Source: Bacteroidota bacterium
Lineage (GTDB): Bacteria > Bacteroidota > Bacteroidia > Chitinophagales > LD1
Reading direction: 5' to 3'
Length of the DNA: 64,000 bases
Assembly: GCA_026391075.1 (NCBI GenBank)
Contig: JAPLES010000080.1
Location: 17,813-81,812 of the forward strand
Shown here: piece after piece, positions 56,789 to 64,000 of the stretch
Numbering within the stretch: the first letter of the stretch is position 1
Layout of the letters: each line of letters begins with the position of its first letter
The notes under the pieces: generated by a model
Databases searched by the model: none
Told to the model about the DNA's origin: nothing
What the model saw: the letters and a program-made list of their open reading frames with translations, nothing else
Program-made: the position numbers and the translations under genes

Positions 56789-58009
56789 ATGCAAGTTCTT
56801 ATTTACAACCTTCTCCTATTCTTTTATCGGCTTGGCATTTTGCTCGCATCTCCATTTAACGCAAAAGCAAAACTATGGATAGACGGAAGAAAAAATTGGC
56901 GAAGCAAGCTTTCGAATTTTCAATGGGGCAAAGAGAAAAGGATTTGGATTCATTGTGCATCGCTAGGTGAGTTTGAACAAGCGCGACCAGTAATTGAAAA
57001 ACTGAAGTCACAAGAACTTAAACCGCAAATCATTCTCACCTTCTTTTCTCCTTCGGGTTATGAAATTCGTAAGAATTATAAGCAAGCTGATGTAGTAATG
57101 TATCTACCGCACGATACTAAAGCAAGCGCTAAAGTATTTCTTGATTTAGTAAAACCCGATGAGGCTTTATTTGTGAAATACGAATTCTGGTTTCATTACT
57201 TAAATGAGTTGAGCAAAAAAAATATTCCCACTATTCTATTTTCATCGGTATTCAGAAATGAGCAAGTGTTTTTTAAGTGGTATGGAGGTTTCTTCCGAAC
57301 TATGCTTACGAAGTTTTCGAAAGTGTTTGTGCAAAATGAAAAATCAAAACTGTTATTGCAATCTATTGCCATTGAATCGGAACTTAGTTTCGATACCCGA
57401 TTCGATAGAGTTTATGAAATAGCACAAAACAGAAAATATTTTCCGCTCGTTGAAAAATTTAAAGGCAATTCGAAGATTCTAATAGCAGGAAGCACCTGGC
57501 CACGAGATGAACAATTGCTTCTGCAACTCATTAATGAAAATACTTTAAGCGGATTTAAATTCATCATAGTTCCTCACGATATTAATTTGAAAAAAATTAT
57601 CGCTTTGCAAAAGAAGATGAAGGTTGAATCAGTTTTGTTTTCTGAATTGAATAATGAAAATGCATTGACTGCCCAAATCCTTTTGGTGAATAGCATTGGT
57701 AGTTTGAGTTCGCTTTATGCTTCTGCTGAAATTGCCTACTTAGGCGGGGGATTCAATGCAGGCATTCATAATGTTTTGGAAGCCGTAGTTTATAATATCC
57801 CTGTACTGTTTGGGCCTAATTACAAAAAGAGTGAAGAAGCAAAAGAACTAGTAGCACTTGGTGAGGCATATACCGTTTCTTCATTTACAGAATTAAATGC
57901 AGCAATTCAAACCGCTTCTTCAAAAACTAATCTGCTAGGTAAAAAGTATGTAGAGGAAAGAATAGGCGGCACTGAAAAAATAGTTGCCTACCTAAGTAAC
58001 AAGTTCTAA
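56789..58009 (+). CDS. waaA: 3-deoxy-D-manno-octulosonic acid transferase (Kdo transferase)
   Basis: 406 aa from ATG 56789, the family start (a short N-terminal helix MQVLIYNLLLFFYRLGILL); a reading from 56552 runs through the preceding gene and terminator and is rejected. Transfers Kdo to lipid IVA in LPS core assembly. The catalytic Glu is in IHCASLGEFEQARP (residue 61), the acceptor/Kdo site in LFVKYEFWFHYL and IAGSTWPRDEQLLLQL, and the donor site in AYLGGGFNAGIHNVLEAV. Its 3' end overlaps the convergent lipoprotein gene by 4 nt. Confidence 0.95.
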   Translation: MQVLIYNLLLFFYRLGILLASPFNAKAKLWIDGRKNWRSKLSNFQWGKEKRIWIHCASLGEFEQARPVIEKLKSQELKPQIILTFFSPSGYEIRKNYKQADVVMYLPHDTKASAKVFLDLVKPDEALFVKYEFWFHYLNELSKKNIPTILFSSVFRNEQVFFKWYGGFFRTMLTKFSKVFVQNEKSKLLLQSIAIESELSFDTRFDRVYEIAQNRKYFPLVEKFKGNSKILIAGSTWPRDEQLLLQLINENTLSGFKFIIVPHDINLKKIIALQKKMKVESVLFSELNNENALTAQILLVNSIGSLSSLYASAEIAYLGGGFNAGIHNVLEAVVYNIPVLFGPNYKKSEEAKELVALGEAYTVSSFTELNAAIQTASSKTNLLGKKYVEERIGGTEKIVAYLSNKF

Positions 58010-58329
58010 GGATTCACCCGTATCCTTTTTGTTACCGAAGAACTTTTATTCCCATTGGTAACAAAGAGATACACTTTCACTGTTCCCGTATCGTAAAATG
58101 TTTTGGTGACTACCTCACCAAACTCTATGGAATCACCTCCTTCATAAAATTCCCAATAAAAAGATTTGCCATCACGGGTGCAAAGCGAAGAAAAGGTTAC
58201 AAGAGTATTTACGTGTATGCTGTCTTCTTCGGGATTAGTAACAAAACATGGCAGCGGTGTTTTTTTGCACGACTGCATAAAAACGGCTAAGGAAAAAGAT
58301 AAGAGAACAATGGTGGCAGAGTTTTTCAT
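58006..58329 (-). CDS. small lipoprotein with PKD-like domain
   Basis: 107 aa. Lipobox FMQSC with Cys at residue 21. The mature part is a PKD/Ig-like sandwich (VNTLVTFSSLCTRDGKSFYWEF; VVTKTFYDTGTVKVYLFVTNG). The ATG at 58329 directly abuts the tyrS stop (58330), so it is probably translated from the tyrS mRNA. Confidence 0.75.
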   Translation of the reverse strand: MKNSATIVLLSFSLAVFMQSCKKTPLPCFVTNPEEDSIHVNTLVTFSSLCTRDGKSFYWEFYEGGDSIEFGEVVTKTFYDTGTVKVYLFVTNGNKSSSVTKRIRVNP

Positions 58330-59610
58330 TTACTCAGCAATAATTAAGTAATAGTTCTTCTTCCCTTTTTGCAACAGAAGATATTTCCCGTGCAGTAAAT
58401 CGGCAGAAGAGAATTTCTTTTCAAGGTTCAACTTTTCTTTGTTGGCACTTACGCCATTTCCTTGTATCGTTTTTTTTGCTTCTCCCCTCGATGGAAACAC
58501 AGCGGCCTTCTCACCCAATAAACTAACTGCATCAATACCTTCATTAAAAACAGTTTTGCTCAATTTGAAAGTGATGTCGGCATCAAACGCATCTTCAATT
58601 TCTTCACAGCTCATTTTTTTAAATTCTTCAAAGGAAGAACCAAAAAGAATAGCGGTGGTTTCCTGTGCACGTATTAATGCCTCTGGTGAATGAACGCGAG
58701 CAGTAACTTCTTCGGCTAATGCTTTTTGCAAAATACGTAAATGCGGTGCCTCGTTATGTTGTTGTTCGATGGATTCAATTTCTTCTTGGTCTTTCAATGA
58801 AAAAATGCGCATATAATTGGGCGCATCCTCATCAGCGGAGTTTAGGAGAAATTGATAAAACTTAAATGGAGAGGTTTTCTTCGGATCGAGCCATATATTT
58901 CCTTTTTCACTTTTACCGAATTTTGCACCATCAGCCTTTTTTATTAACGGTGTAGTAATGGCAAAAGCTTCTCCTCTACCAATTCGCTTAATGAGTTCAC
59001 TGCCGGTAACAATATTCCCCCATTGGTCACTTCCGCCCATTTGCAGTTTTACATTCTTGTTTTTCCATAACCAATAAAAATCATACCCTTGAATTAATTG
59101 GTAAGAAAACTCTGTGTAACTCATTCCCTCTTCTGAATTCAAACGCGTCTTTACACTATCTTTTGACATCATGTAATTGACGGTAATGCGCTTTCCTACT
59201 TCTCTATAAAATTGTAAAAGACCATACCCTTTAAACCAGTCATAATTATTTACGATTTCAGCAGCATTACTTCCTGTAAAATCAAGGAACTTTTCTAATT
59301 GCTTTTTAATGCCATTAAGATTTTGTTGTAACACTTCTTCCGTAAGAATTTCTCTTTCAGTGGTTTTACCTGAAGGGTCACCTACCATTCCTGTTGCTCC
59401 ACCAACAACAGCAATAGGTTTATGGCCACATCGTTGATAATGCAATAGAGTCATAACCGGCATCAGACTTCCAAGATGAAGCGAATCTGCTGTTGGGTCA
59501 AAACCTATATAACCACTCACAGGTTCTTTGTTCAACAAATCTTCCGTGCCGGGCATAATGTCGTGGAGCATATTTCTCCAACGTAACTCTTCAATAAAAT
59601 TTTTGGCCAT
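58330..59610 (-). CDS. tyrS: tyrosyl-tRNA synthetase
   Basis: 426 aa from ATG 59610 ([20 protein letters not shown]). Class I synthetase of the TyrRS type. HIGH equivalent HLGSL at residues 45-49 and KMSKS equivalent KFGKSEKGN; tyrosine site [16 protein letters not shown] and [18 protein letters not shown]-terminal S4 RNA-binding domain is present ([20 protein letters not shown]). Complete and normal in length. Confidence 0.95.
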   Translation of the reverse strand: MAKNFIEELRWRNMLHDIMPGTEDLLNKEPVSGYIGFDPTADSLHLGSLMPVMTLLHYQRCGHKPIAVVGGATGMVGDPSGKTTEREILTEEVLQQNLNGIKKQLEKFLDFTGSNAAEIVNNYDWFKGYGLLQFYREVGKRITVNYMMSKDSVKTRLNSEEGMSYTEFSYQLIQGYDFYWLWKNKNVKLQMGGSDQWGNIVTGSELIKRIGRGEAFAITTPLIKKADGAKFGKSEKGNIWLDPKKTSPFKFYQFLLNSADEDAPNYMRIFSLKDQEEIESIEQQHNEAPHLRILQKALAEEVTARVHSPEALIRAQETTAILFGSSFEEFKKMSCEEIEDAFDADITFKLSKTVFNEGIDAVSLLGEKAAVFPSRGEAKKTIQGNGVSANKEKLNLEKKFSSADLLHGKYLLLQKGKKNYYLIIAE

Positions 59611-59697
59611 AATACTTTCAGTAAGCAGTTTCAAAATAATAACAAAGCGAATATCGAAACTGTAAGCACAATCTCAATTTACAAAAACAGTTCAGTC

Positions 59698-60342
59698 TCA
59701 ATAAAACAAATGCTGTTGCTTAATAGGGTCTAATTTTTCTACGCTGTCGGTTTGTTGATGCTCGTTCCCTATTTGACTGTAATGATATTTTACAATGTAT
59801 GACACTCTGGTTTTGCCGTTATCTTTCATAAAAAATTTAATGGAGGTGTCAATCACTGTAAAACGTTTTACTTTTCGATAGATAACGATGGTAGAAGGCT
59901 TGGCGTAAATGTAAACATTGGGCAACTCGCCCCCTTGCATAATACCGGCAGGCTGAATTTTTATAACATCTAAGCGCTTATCCTGCAATTCTAAAAACCG
60001 CCAAGGGAATTTATTATCGCTTTTCATTCCGTGAAACGAATCGTTCACATGTCCTATTTCTACTTTCACATTTTCATGAAACTCGTAAAAGTATCCTGCG
60101 CTTGAGGCATCGGGCACTTCCATATATCTGCTTAAAAAAAAATGATCGAGCGAATTATTACCCGATAAACTACGAACCGAATCGGCAATATTTTTTGCTA
60201 CTGAAAAACCAATTTCATAAGCTTTAATAGAATCTTGATACAATAGTAAGCGAGGGTCTCTGCTATTTTCTACATAGAGCGTATCAGAAGATTGCACGTT
60301 GCGAAACAACAAGCAGGCAAGCAACAGTAAAAAATATTTCAT
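59698..60342 (-). CDS. exported protein of unknown function
   Basis: 214 aa from ATG 60342 (MKYFLLLLACLLFRNVQS), which gives a clean signal peptide; the longer reading adds 26 residues without one. Body beta-rich with no recognised motif (DTLYVENSRDPRLLLYQDSI; SAGYFYEFHENVKVEIGHVN; YIYAKPSTIVIYRKVKRFTV). No lipobox. Divergent/isolated; function unknown. Confidence 0.65.
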   Translation of the reverse strand: MKYFLLLLACLLFRNVQSSDTLYVENSRDPRLLLYQDSIKAYEIGFSVAKNIADSVRSLSGNNSLDHFFLSRYMEVPDASSAGYFYEFHENVKVEIGHVNDSFHGMKSDNKFPWRFLELQDKRLDVIKIQPAGIMQGGELPNVYIYAKPSTIVIYRKVKRFTVIDTSIKFFMKDNGKTRVSYIVKYHYSQIGNEHQQTDSVEKLDPIKQQHLFY

Positions 60343-60457
60343 TTGGATTCTATGCGTATTGGTTTTTATAGCCGTAAAACAAATCATAAACTCGTTACGT
60401 GATAGGTTAAATGTGAACACTAGAACTGTGAATTGAAAAGTGAGTTGACAAAAAACA

Positions 60458-60489
60458 AAAACAGCCGAAGAAAATTCTCCGGCTGTTTT
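60458..60489 (-). terminator. intrinsic terminator
   Basis: aaaacagccg/cggctgtttt stem followed on the minus strand by a long T-run, 31 nt past the stop at 60520. Confidence 0.85.
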
Positions 60490-60519
60490 ATTGTAAGTCC
60501 AAACTCTAGCTTCTAAAAT

Positions 60520-60909
60520 CTATTTACCCGAAATTCCATTGGCAGAAGTATTTACCTCCACCGAAGTAACACCCGGTTTAATCATTGTGCAAGCCATTGG
60601 TTTTTTTTCGTTGGTCATTAAGCAAACCACTTCATTTTCGTGCAAGTAAAGTTTGTTTAAGCTTAGTCCCCCAAAAACGTTCACTTTAGGTTCGCGAATG
60701 TTTTCTTTTGGACCGCCAAAAATTACCACCGGTTTTTCAGCGGTGTTTTTAACCGTAATAACTACTTCTTTTCCTACTACTGCCGTTGCCGGAGCATTCG
60801 GCTTTTCTATAGAAGGCGTTAAGCTGGCTTCCGCATTTTGTGCACAGACGACAGGCGCAAAAGCGAAAACGAAAGCCGCCATCAACAAGGTTGTTTTTAA
60901 GTTTTTCAT
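60520..60909 (-). CDS. small secreted beta-protein of unknown function
   Basis: 129 aa. Signal peptide 1-23 (MAAFVFAFAPVVCAQ). The mature part is Ig/sandwich-like with no recognised motif (EKPNAPATAVVGKEVVITVK; ENIREPKVNVFGGLSLNKLY). Free-standing gene with its own terminator. Confidence 0.7.
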   Translation of the reverse strand: MKNLKTTLLMAAFVFAFAPVVCAQNAEASLTPSIEKPNAPATAVVGKEVVITVKNTAEKPVVIFGGPKENIREPKVNVFGGLSLNKLYLHENEVVCLMTNEKKPMACTMIKPGVTSVEVNTSANGISGK

Positions 60910-61196
60910 ACGTTTGTTTTTAAATGATTCAATACTTACTTCGGAAGGCTACTTTACCGTTTGACTTTTCGTGCTTTTCGCTAGTTCGGAATCGCGCAGT
61001 TTAGTTGCTTATCCACATTTTATCCACAAAACAAACATACGCTATCAAGCCTTGGGCTTATAAACATAAGCACAGCTTAAAATGGAAAGCGTATAGAAAA
61101 AGGGAATGCCTGTTCTTCAACAATTTTAACCACCTCACCTCGTCTTCATTTCTAAATTCGCAACCGAATAATCATTCACTATTAACTTTTAAAACC

Positions 61197-61997
61197 ATGA
61201 GAACAAACCACGAAATAGATTACAAAATTTTTGGAGAAGAAATGCAATGCGTAGAAATTGAACTTGATCCAGAGGAAACGGTAGTGGCAGAGGCCGGAGC
61301 ATTTATGTATAAAGATCAACCTATTCAAATGCAAACTATTTTTGGTGATGGCAGCAATAGTAATGGTGGTGGTTTGATGGGTAAATTGTTGGGTGCAGGC
61401 AAACGATTACTTGTAGGAGAAAGTTTATTCATGACCGCCTTTACGCATATGGGAACTGGTAAAGCAAGAGTGGCTTTTGCCTCTCCTTACCCCGGTAAAA
61501 TTATTCCGCTCGACCTGCGACAACTAGGTGGAAAAGTTATTTGTCAGAAAGATGCTTTCCTCTGCACTGCCAAAGGCGTAAGTGTAGGTATTGAATTTCA
61601 AAAGAGATTAGGCACAGGGCTATTTGGTGGTGAAGGTTTTATAATGGAAAAACTGGAAGGCGATGGAATGGCATTTGTACATGCAGGCGGACATATTATT
61701 GAACGCGAGCTTGCACCCGGTGAAACGTTGCACATTGACACGGGCTGCATTGTAGCTTATACGAAAGATGTTGATTTCGATATTCAAATGATTGGCGGAA
61801 TTAAGAACACCATTTTTGGTGGTGAAGGAGTTTTCTTTGCTGTGCTTCGCGGACCGGGAAAGGTTTGGTTGCAAACGCTTCCAATATCTCGTTTGGCATC
61901 GCGCATTTATCAATACGCTCCGCAAACAGGAGGCAGAAAAGAAGAAGGCAGTTTGCTGGGCGGCTTAGGAAATTTGATTGATGGTGATGGGTTTTGA
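61197..61997 (+). CDS. AIM24/TIGR00266-family protein
   Basis: 266 aa from ATG 61197 ([17 protein letters not shown]); the ORF extends 64 codons upstream but without family sequence. Begins with the beta-barrel pattern of the family: [85 protein letters not shown]. Cytoplasmic trimeric TRAP-like fold; function not firmly known. Confidence 0.9.
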   Translation: MRTNHEIDYKIFGEEMQCVEIELDPEETVVAEAGAFMYKDQPIQMQTIFGDGSNSNGGGLMGKLLGAGKRLLVGESLFMTAFTHMGTGKARVAFASPYPGKIIPLDLRQLGGKVICQKDAFLCTAKGVSVGIEFQKRLGTGLFGGEGFIMEKLEGDGMAFVHAGGHIIERELAPGETLHIDTGCIVAYTKDVDFDIQMIGGIKNTIFGGEGVFFAVLRGPGKVWLQTLPISRLASRIYQYAPQTGGRKEEGSLLGGLGNLIDGDGF

Positions 61998-62031
61998 GAA
62001 AAAGATAATTCTGGACTCCGAATTACAAAAC

Positions 62032-62067
62032 AAAAATGCCGTTACGAAAATTCGTGACGGCATTTTT
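62032..62067. terminator. bidirectional terminator between convergent genes
   Basis: aaaaatgccgt/acggcattttt stem with flanking A and T runs, 35 nt after the AIM24 stop and downstream of the acyl-CoA synthetase 3' end. Confidence 0.85.
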
Positions 62068-62123
62068 GTTTTTAAAAATTTCAAAACGGATTTGACAATT
62101 TGAACATATCTCCAGATTCTTGG

Positions 62124-62240
62124 CTACTTCATTGCACTCTTGCTCGCGGAATAACCCTTTACCTTCTTAGCCAGCGTGAGGCTAGGTACCAGCGTTGACT
62201 TGAAGTGATTGCCGGACAGAGGCTCTGCGCAGGAACCCCA
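62124..62240. other. GC-rich non-coding segment between convergent genes
   Basis: About 57% GC over 62161-62240, against an AT-rich background. It contains small palindromes (agccagcgtgaggct; cagaggctctg). On the minus strand a frame of about 40 codons is open to TAG at 62126-62124 but has no start. It could be a structured RNA or a repeat/insertion remnant; unresolved. Confidence 0.35.
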
Positions 62241-62244
62241 AGTT

Positions 62245-63999
62245 TTAATGTTCCACCACTTCATGCTCCCCCGCATACATTTCCTCTACATGCTTGTTAT
62301 ATTTTTCGAGAATCACTTTGCGTTTCACCTTCATGGTAGGCGTGAGCTCACCGGCATCTACGGTCCATTCTTCGGTCAGTAAGGTGAACTTTTTAATCTG
62401 CTCCCATTTGCCAAAGTCTTTGTTGAGGCGTTCCACTTCGGCATTTAGCAGCGCTTTTATTTTGCTGTTGTCCACTATCTGCGGATGGCTGGCGGCTTCA
62501 ACTCCGTTATCTTTTGCCCAGTCTTTTAAATTGAGGAAACTCGGCACTAGCAGCGCGCTCACAAACTTTTTCGAATCGCCCACAATCATTATCTGCTCAA
62601 TGTATGGGCTCTCTTTCATTTTGTTTTCAATAGGGGAAGGCGCCACATATTTACCACCCGAAGTTTTGAAGAGTTCCTTTTTGCGATCGGTAATTTTCAA
62701 AAACTTATTGCCGAAACGCTCTTCCCAAATACCGATATCACCTGTGTGGAACCAGCCCTCACTGTCAATTACCTCAGCCGTTAAATCGGGGCGGTTGTAA
62801 TAGCCCTTCATAATGTTCGGCCCCTTGGCGAGTATCTCACCATCATCGGCAATCTTAATGGTAACCCCCGGAATCGGAATGCCTACAGAACCTATGCAAC
62901 GTTCTTTTTCATCCATGCGGTTGGTACAAAGCACCGGTGAAGTTTCGGTGAGTCCGTACCCTTCAATTACCTGCACCCCGGCTGCGGTAAACAGTTTAAT
63001 CAGTCGCGGCTGCATAGCGGCAGCACCGGTGCAAATAAATTCAACATTACCTCCGAGGGCTTCTTTCCATTTGCTAAAAACCAGTTTGCGCGCAATGCCT
63101 AAACGGAAATTATACCAGAGCCCCTGGTCTTCGCCCAATTTATATTGGGCGCCTAAATCAATACTCCAGAAGAACAATTTTTTCTTGAAGCCTTCGAGCG
63201 CGTTGCCCTTCTCCATAATTTTTTCATACACTTTTTCGAGCAGTCGCGGAACGGTGCTGAAACAATACGGATGAACTTCTTTCAGATTTTCACCAATGGT
63301 TTCGAGGTTTTCGGCATAGTGCACATGTACACCCATCGAGAGATAAGAAAACACCACAATGCGCTCGAAGCTATGGCAAAGCGGAAGAAAACTAAGCGAG
63401 CTTACGCCTTCGGCAAAAGGAGTTACTTCTTTTACGCTATTGATATTGCTCACCATGTTGAGGTGCGTGAGCATTACTCCTTTCGGGTTGCCGGTGGTGC
63501 CGCTGGTATAAATAATAGTGGCTAAATCATCTTGGGTAACAGCAGCTTTTTTCTTTTCAATTTCAGCATTGTTCACAGCCGTTAAAGCAGGAAGCGAATC
63601 CCAGAAACTTTGCGCACCATTTACTTTTGCAATGGTGTAAATGCCCTTGAGCGAAGCCACACGACCAAGCAACGGACGCACTTTGTTGTAAATAATTTCA
63701 TCGCCAACAAAAGCATACTGAATACCCGCATCGTTGAAAATAAATTCGTAATCCTTTTCGGCAATGGTGGGATACATAGGCACATTGATTAAACCAATCT
63801 GCTGGCTTCCGAGGTCAACAAAATTCCACTCGGGGCAGTTAGCCGCAATGATGGCAATCTTGTCATCCTTCTTCAATCCAAGATTCAGCAACAACTGGCT
63901 TACGCGATTGGCGGTGTCACTCACCCGCTTAAAGGTGTAATGCACCCATTGCCCGTTTGTCTTTCCTGAAATAGATTGCACATCGGGTTGCTTGCTTAC
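62245..63999 (-). CDS. long-chain acyl-CoA synthetase (AMP-forming), N-terminal part cut by the window
   Basis: The frame runs off the window end; an internal GTG at 63981 is not the real start. ANL-superfamily enzyme that activates fatty acids to acyl-CoA with ATP. P-loop IIYTSGTTGNPKGVMLTHLN, acyl/adenylate motif EGYGLTETSPVL, ATP-site GWFHTGDIGIWEE with the hinge DRKKELFKTSGGKYVAP, and the C-terminal catalytic Lys region (LTPTMKVKRKVILEKYNKH). It resembles the Bacteroidota FadD15-like form. Confidence 0.93.
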   Translation of the reverse strand, partial: VSKQPDVQSISGKTNGQWVHYTFKRVSDTANRVSQLLLNLGLKKDDKIAIIAANCPEWNFVDLGSQQIGLINVPMYPTIAEKDYEFIFNDAGIQYAFVGDEIIYNKVRPLLGRVASLKGIYTIAKVNGAQSFWDSLPALTAVNNAEIEKKKAAVTQDDLATIIYTSGTTGNPKGVMLTHLNMVSNINSVKEVTPFAEGVSSLSFLPLCHSFERIVVFSYLSMGVHVHYAENLETIGENLKEVHPYCFSTVPRLLEKVYEKIMEKGNALEGFKKKLFFWSIDLGAQYKLGEDQGLWYNFRLGIARKLVFSKWKEALGGNVEFICTGAAAMQPRLIKLFTAAGVQVIEGYGLTETSPVLCTNRMDEKERCIGSVGIPIPGVTIKIADDGEILAKGPNIMKGYYNRPDLTAEVIDSEGWFHTGDIGIWEERFGNKFLKITDRKKELFKTSGGKYVAPSPIENKMKESPYIEQIMIVGDSKKFVSALLVPSFLNLKDWAKDNGVEAASHPQIVDNSKIKALLNAEVERLNKDFGKWEQIKKFTLLTEEWTVDAGELTPTMKVKRKVILEKYNKHVEEMYAGEHEVVEH

Positions 64000-64000
64000 C

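Noticed and set aside
61005..61196. 64-codon extension of the AIM24 protein
   Set aside because: No family similarity; the canonical N-terminus is at 61197.
62161..62240. Possible tRNA, tmRNA or RNase P RNA in the GC-rich segment
   Set aside because: No cloverleaf, CCA end or conserved core motif of these RNAs can be seen.

Overview
The window is a continuous piece of a Gram-negative Bacteroidota chromosome (Chitinophagales/Sphingobacteriia-like by gene style; no genus can be named). The evidence is seven secreted proteins ending in type IX secretion (T9SS) sorting domains (five type A, two gliding-motility type B), SprB/PKD-like repeat adhesins, a TonB-dependent receptor with a carboxypeptidase-regulatory N-terminus, LPS genes (lpxB, waaA), many small Sec lipoproteins, and TAnnTTTG/TAnnTTCG promoter-like boxes. 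Base composition is AT-rich throughout. No tRNA, rRNA, CRISPR array, integrase or transposase was seen.

Layout. 1-6.1 kb: end of a sigma-54 activator, a T9SS-exported protein, then a minus-strand phosphate group (ppx, ppk, a 42-aa lipoprotein, sixA). 6.1-9 kb: His/Cys-rich small protein plus TonB receptor, a probable metal-uptake pair. 9-14.8 kb: three T9SS cargo proteins, the middle one lacking its 5' end. 14.9-26.3 kb: housekeeping genes (purM, surE, lpxB, pruA, rseP, guaA, a periplasmic binding protein, yraN, a NUC1-type endonuclease), with many short interspersed repeats. 26.5-34.8 kb: a 2310-aa adhesin built on two exactly periodic arrays (9 x 216 bp, 9 x 225 bp), then a GH5 glycosidase. 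34.8-46.3 kb: amidase, hypotheticals, a PLP acyl-CoA synthase-type enzyme, an orphan histidine kinase, a YbiT-like ABC-F protein, mnmA. 46.3-51 kb: a BLUF photoreceptor gene interrupted by one in-frame stop, divergent from a second orphan kinase, then secreted proteins including one with a phage-gp38-like polyglycine region. 51.3-55.5 kb: a second giant type B adhesin whose 5' end is broken. 55.5-64 kb: small lipoproteins, waaA, tyrS, an AIM24-family protein and a partial long-chain acyl-CoA synthetase.

Common threads. Surface proteins dominate the accessory content; they would need T9SS machinery encoded elsewhere. Three genes look damaged (10.2 kb, 46.8 kb, 51.4 kb), which is either real decay or sequence/assembly error. 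A second theme is short interspersed repeats that have entered coding sequence: a palindrome in the TonB receptor, an AATTGCG repeat in lpxB, and a GTCTATTGTCT repeat that forms the signal peptides of two unrelated proteins.
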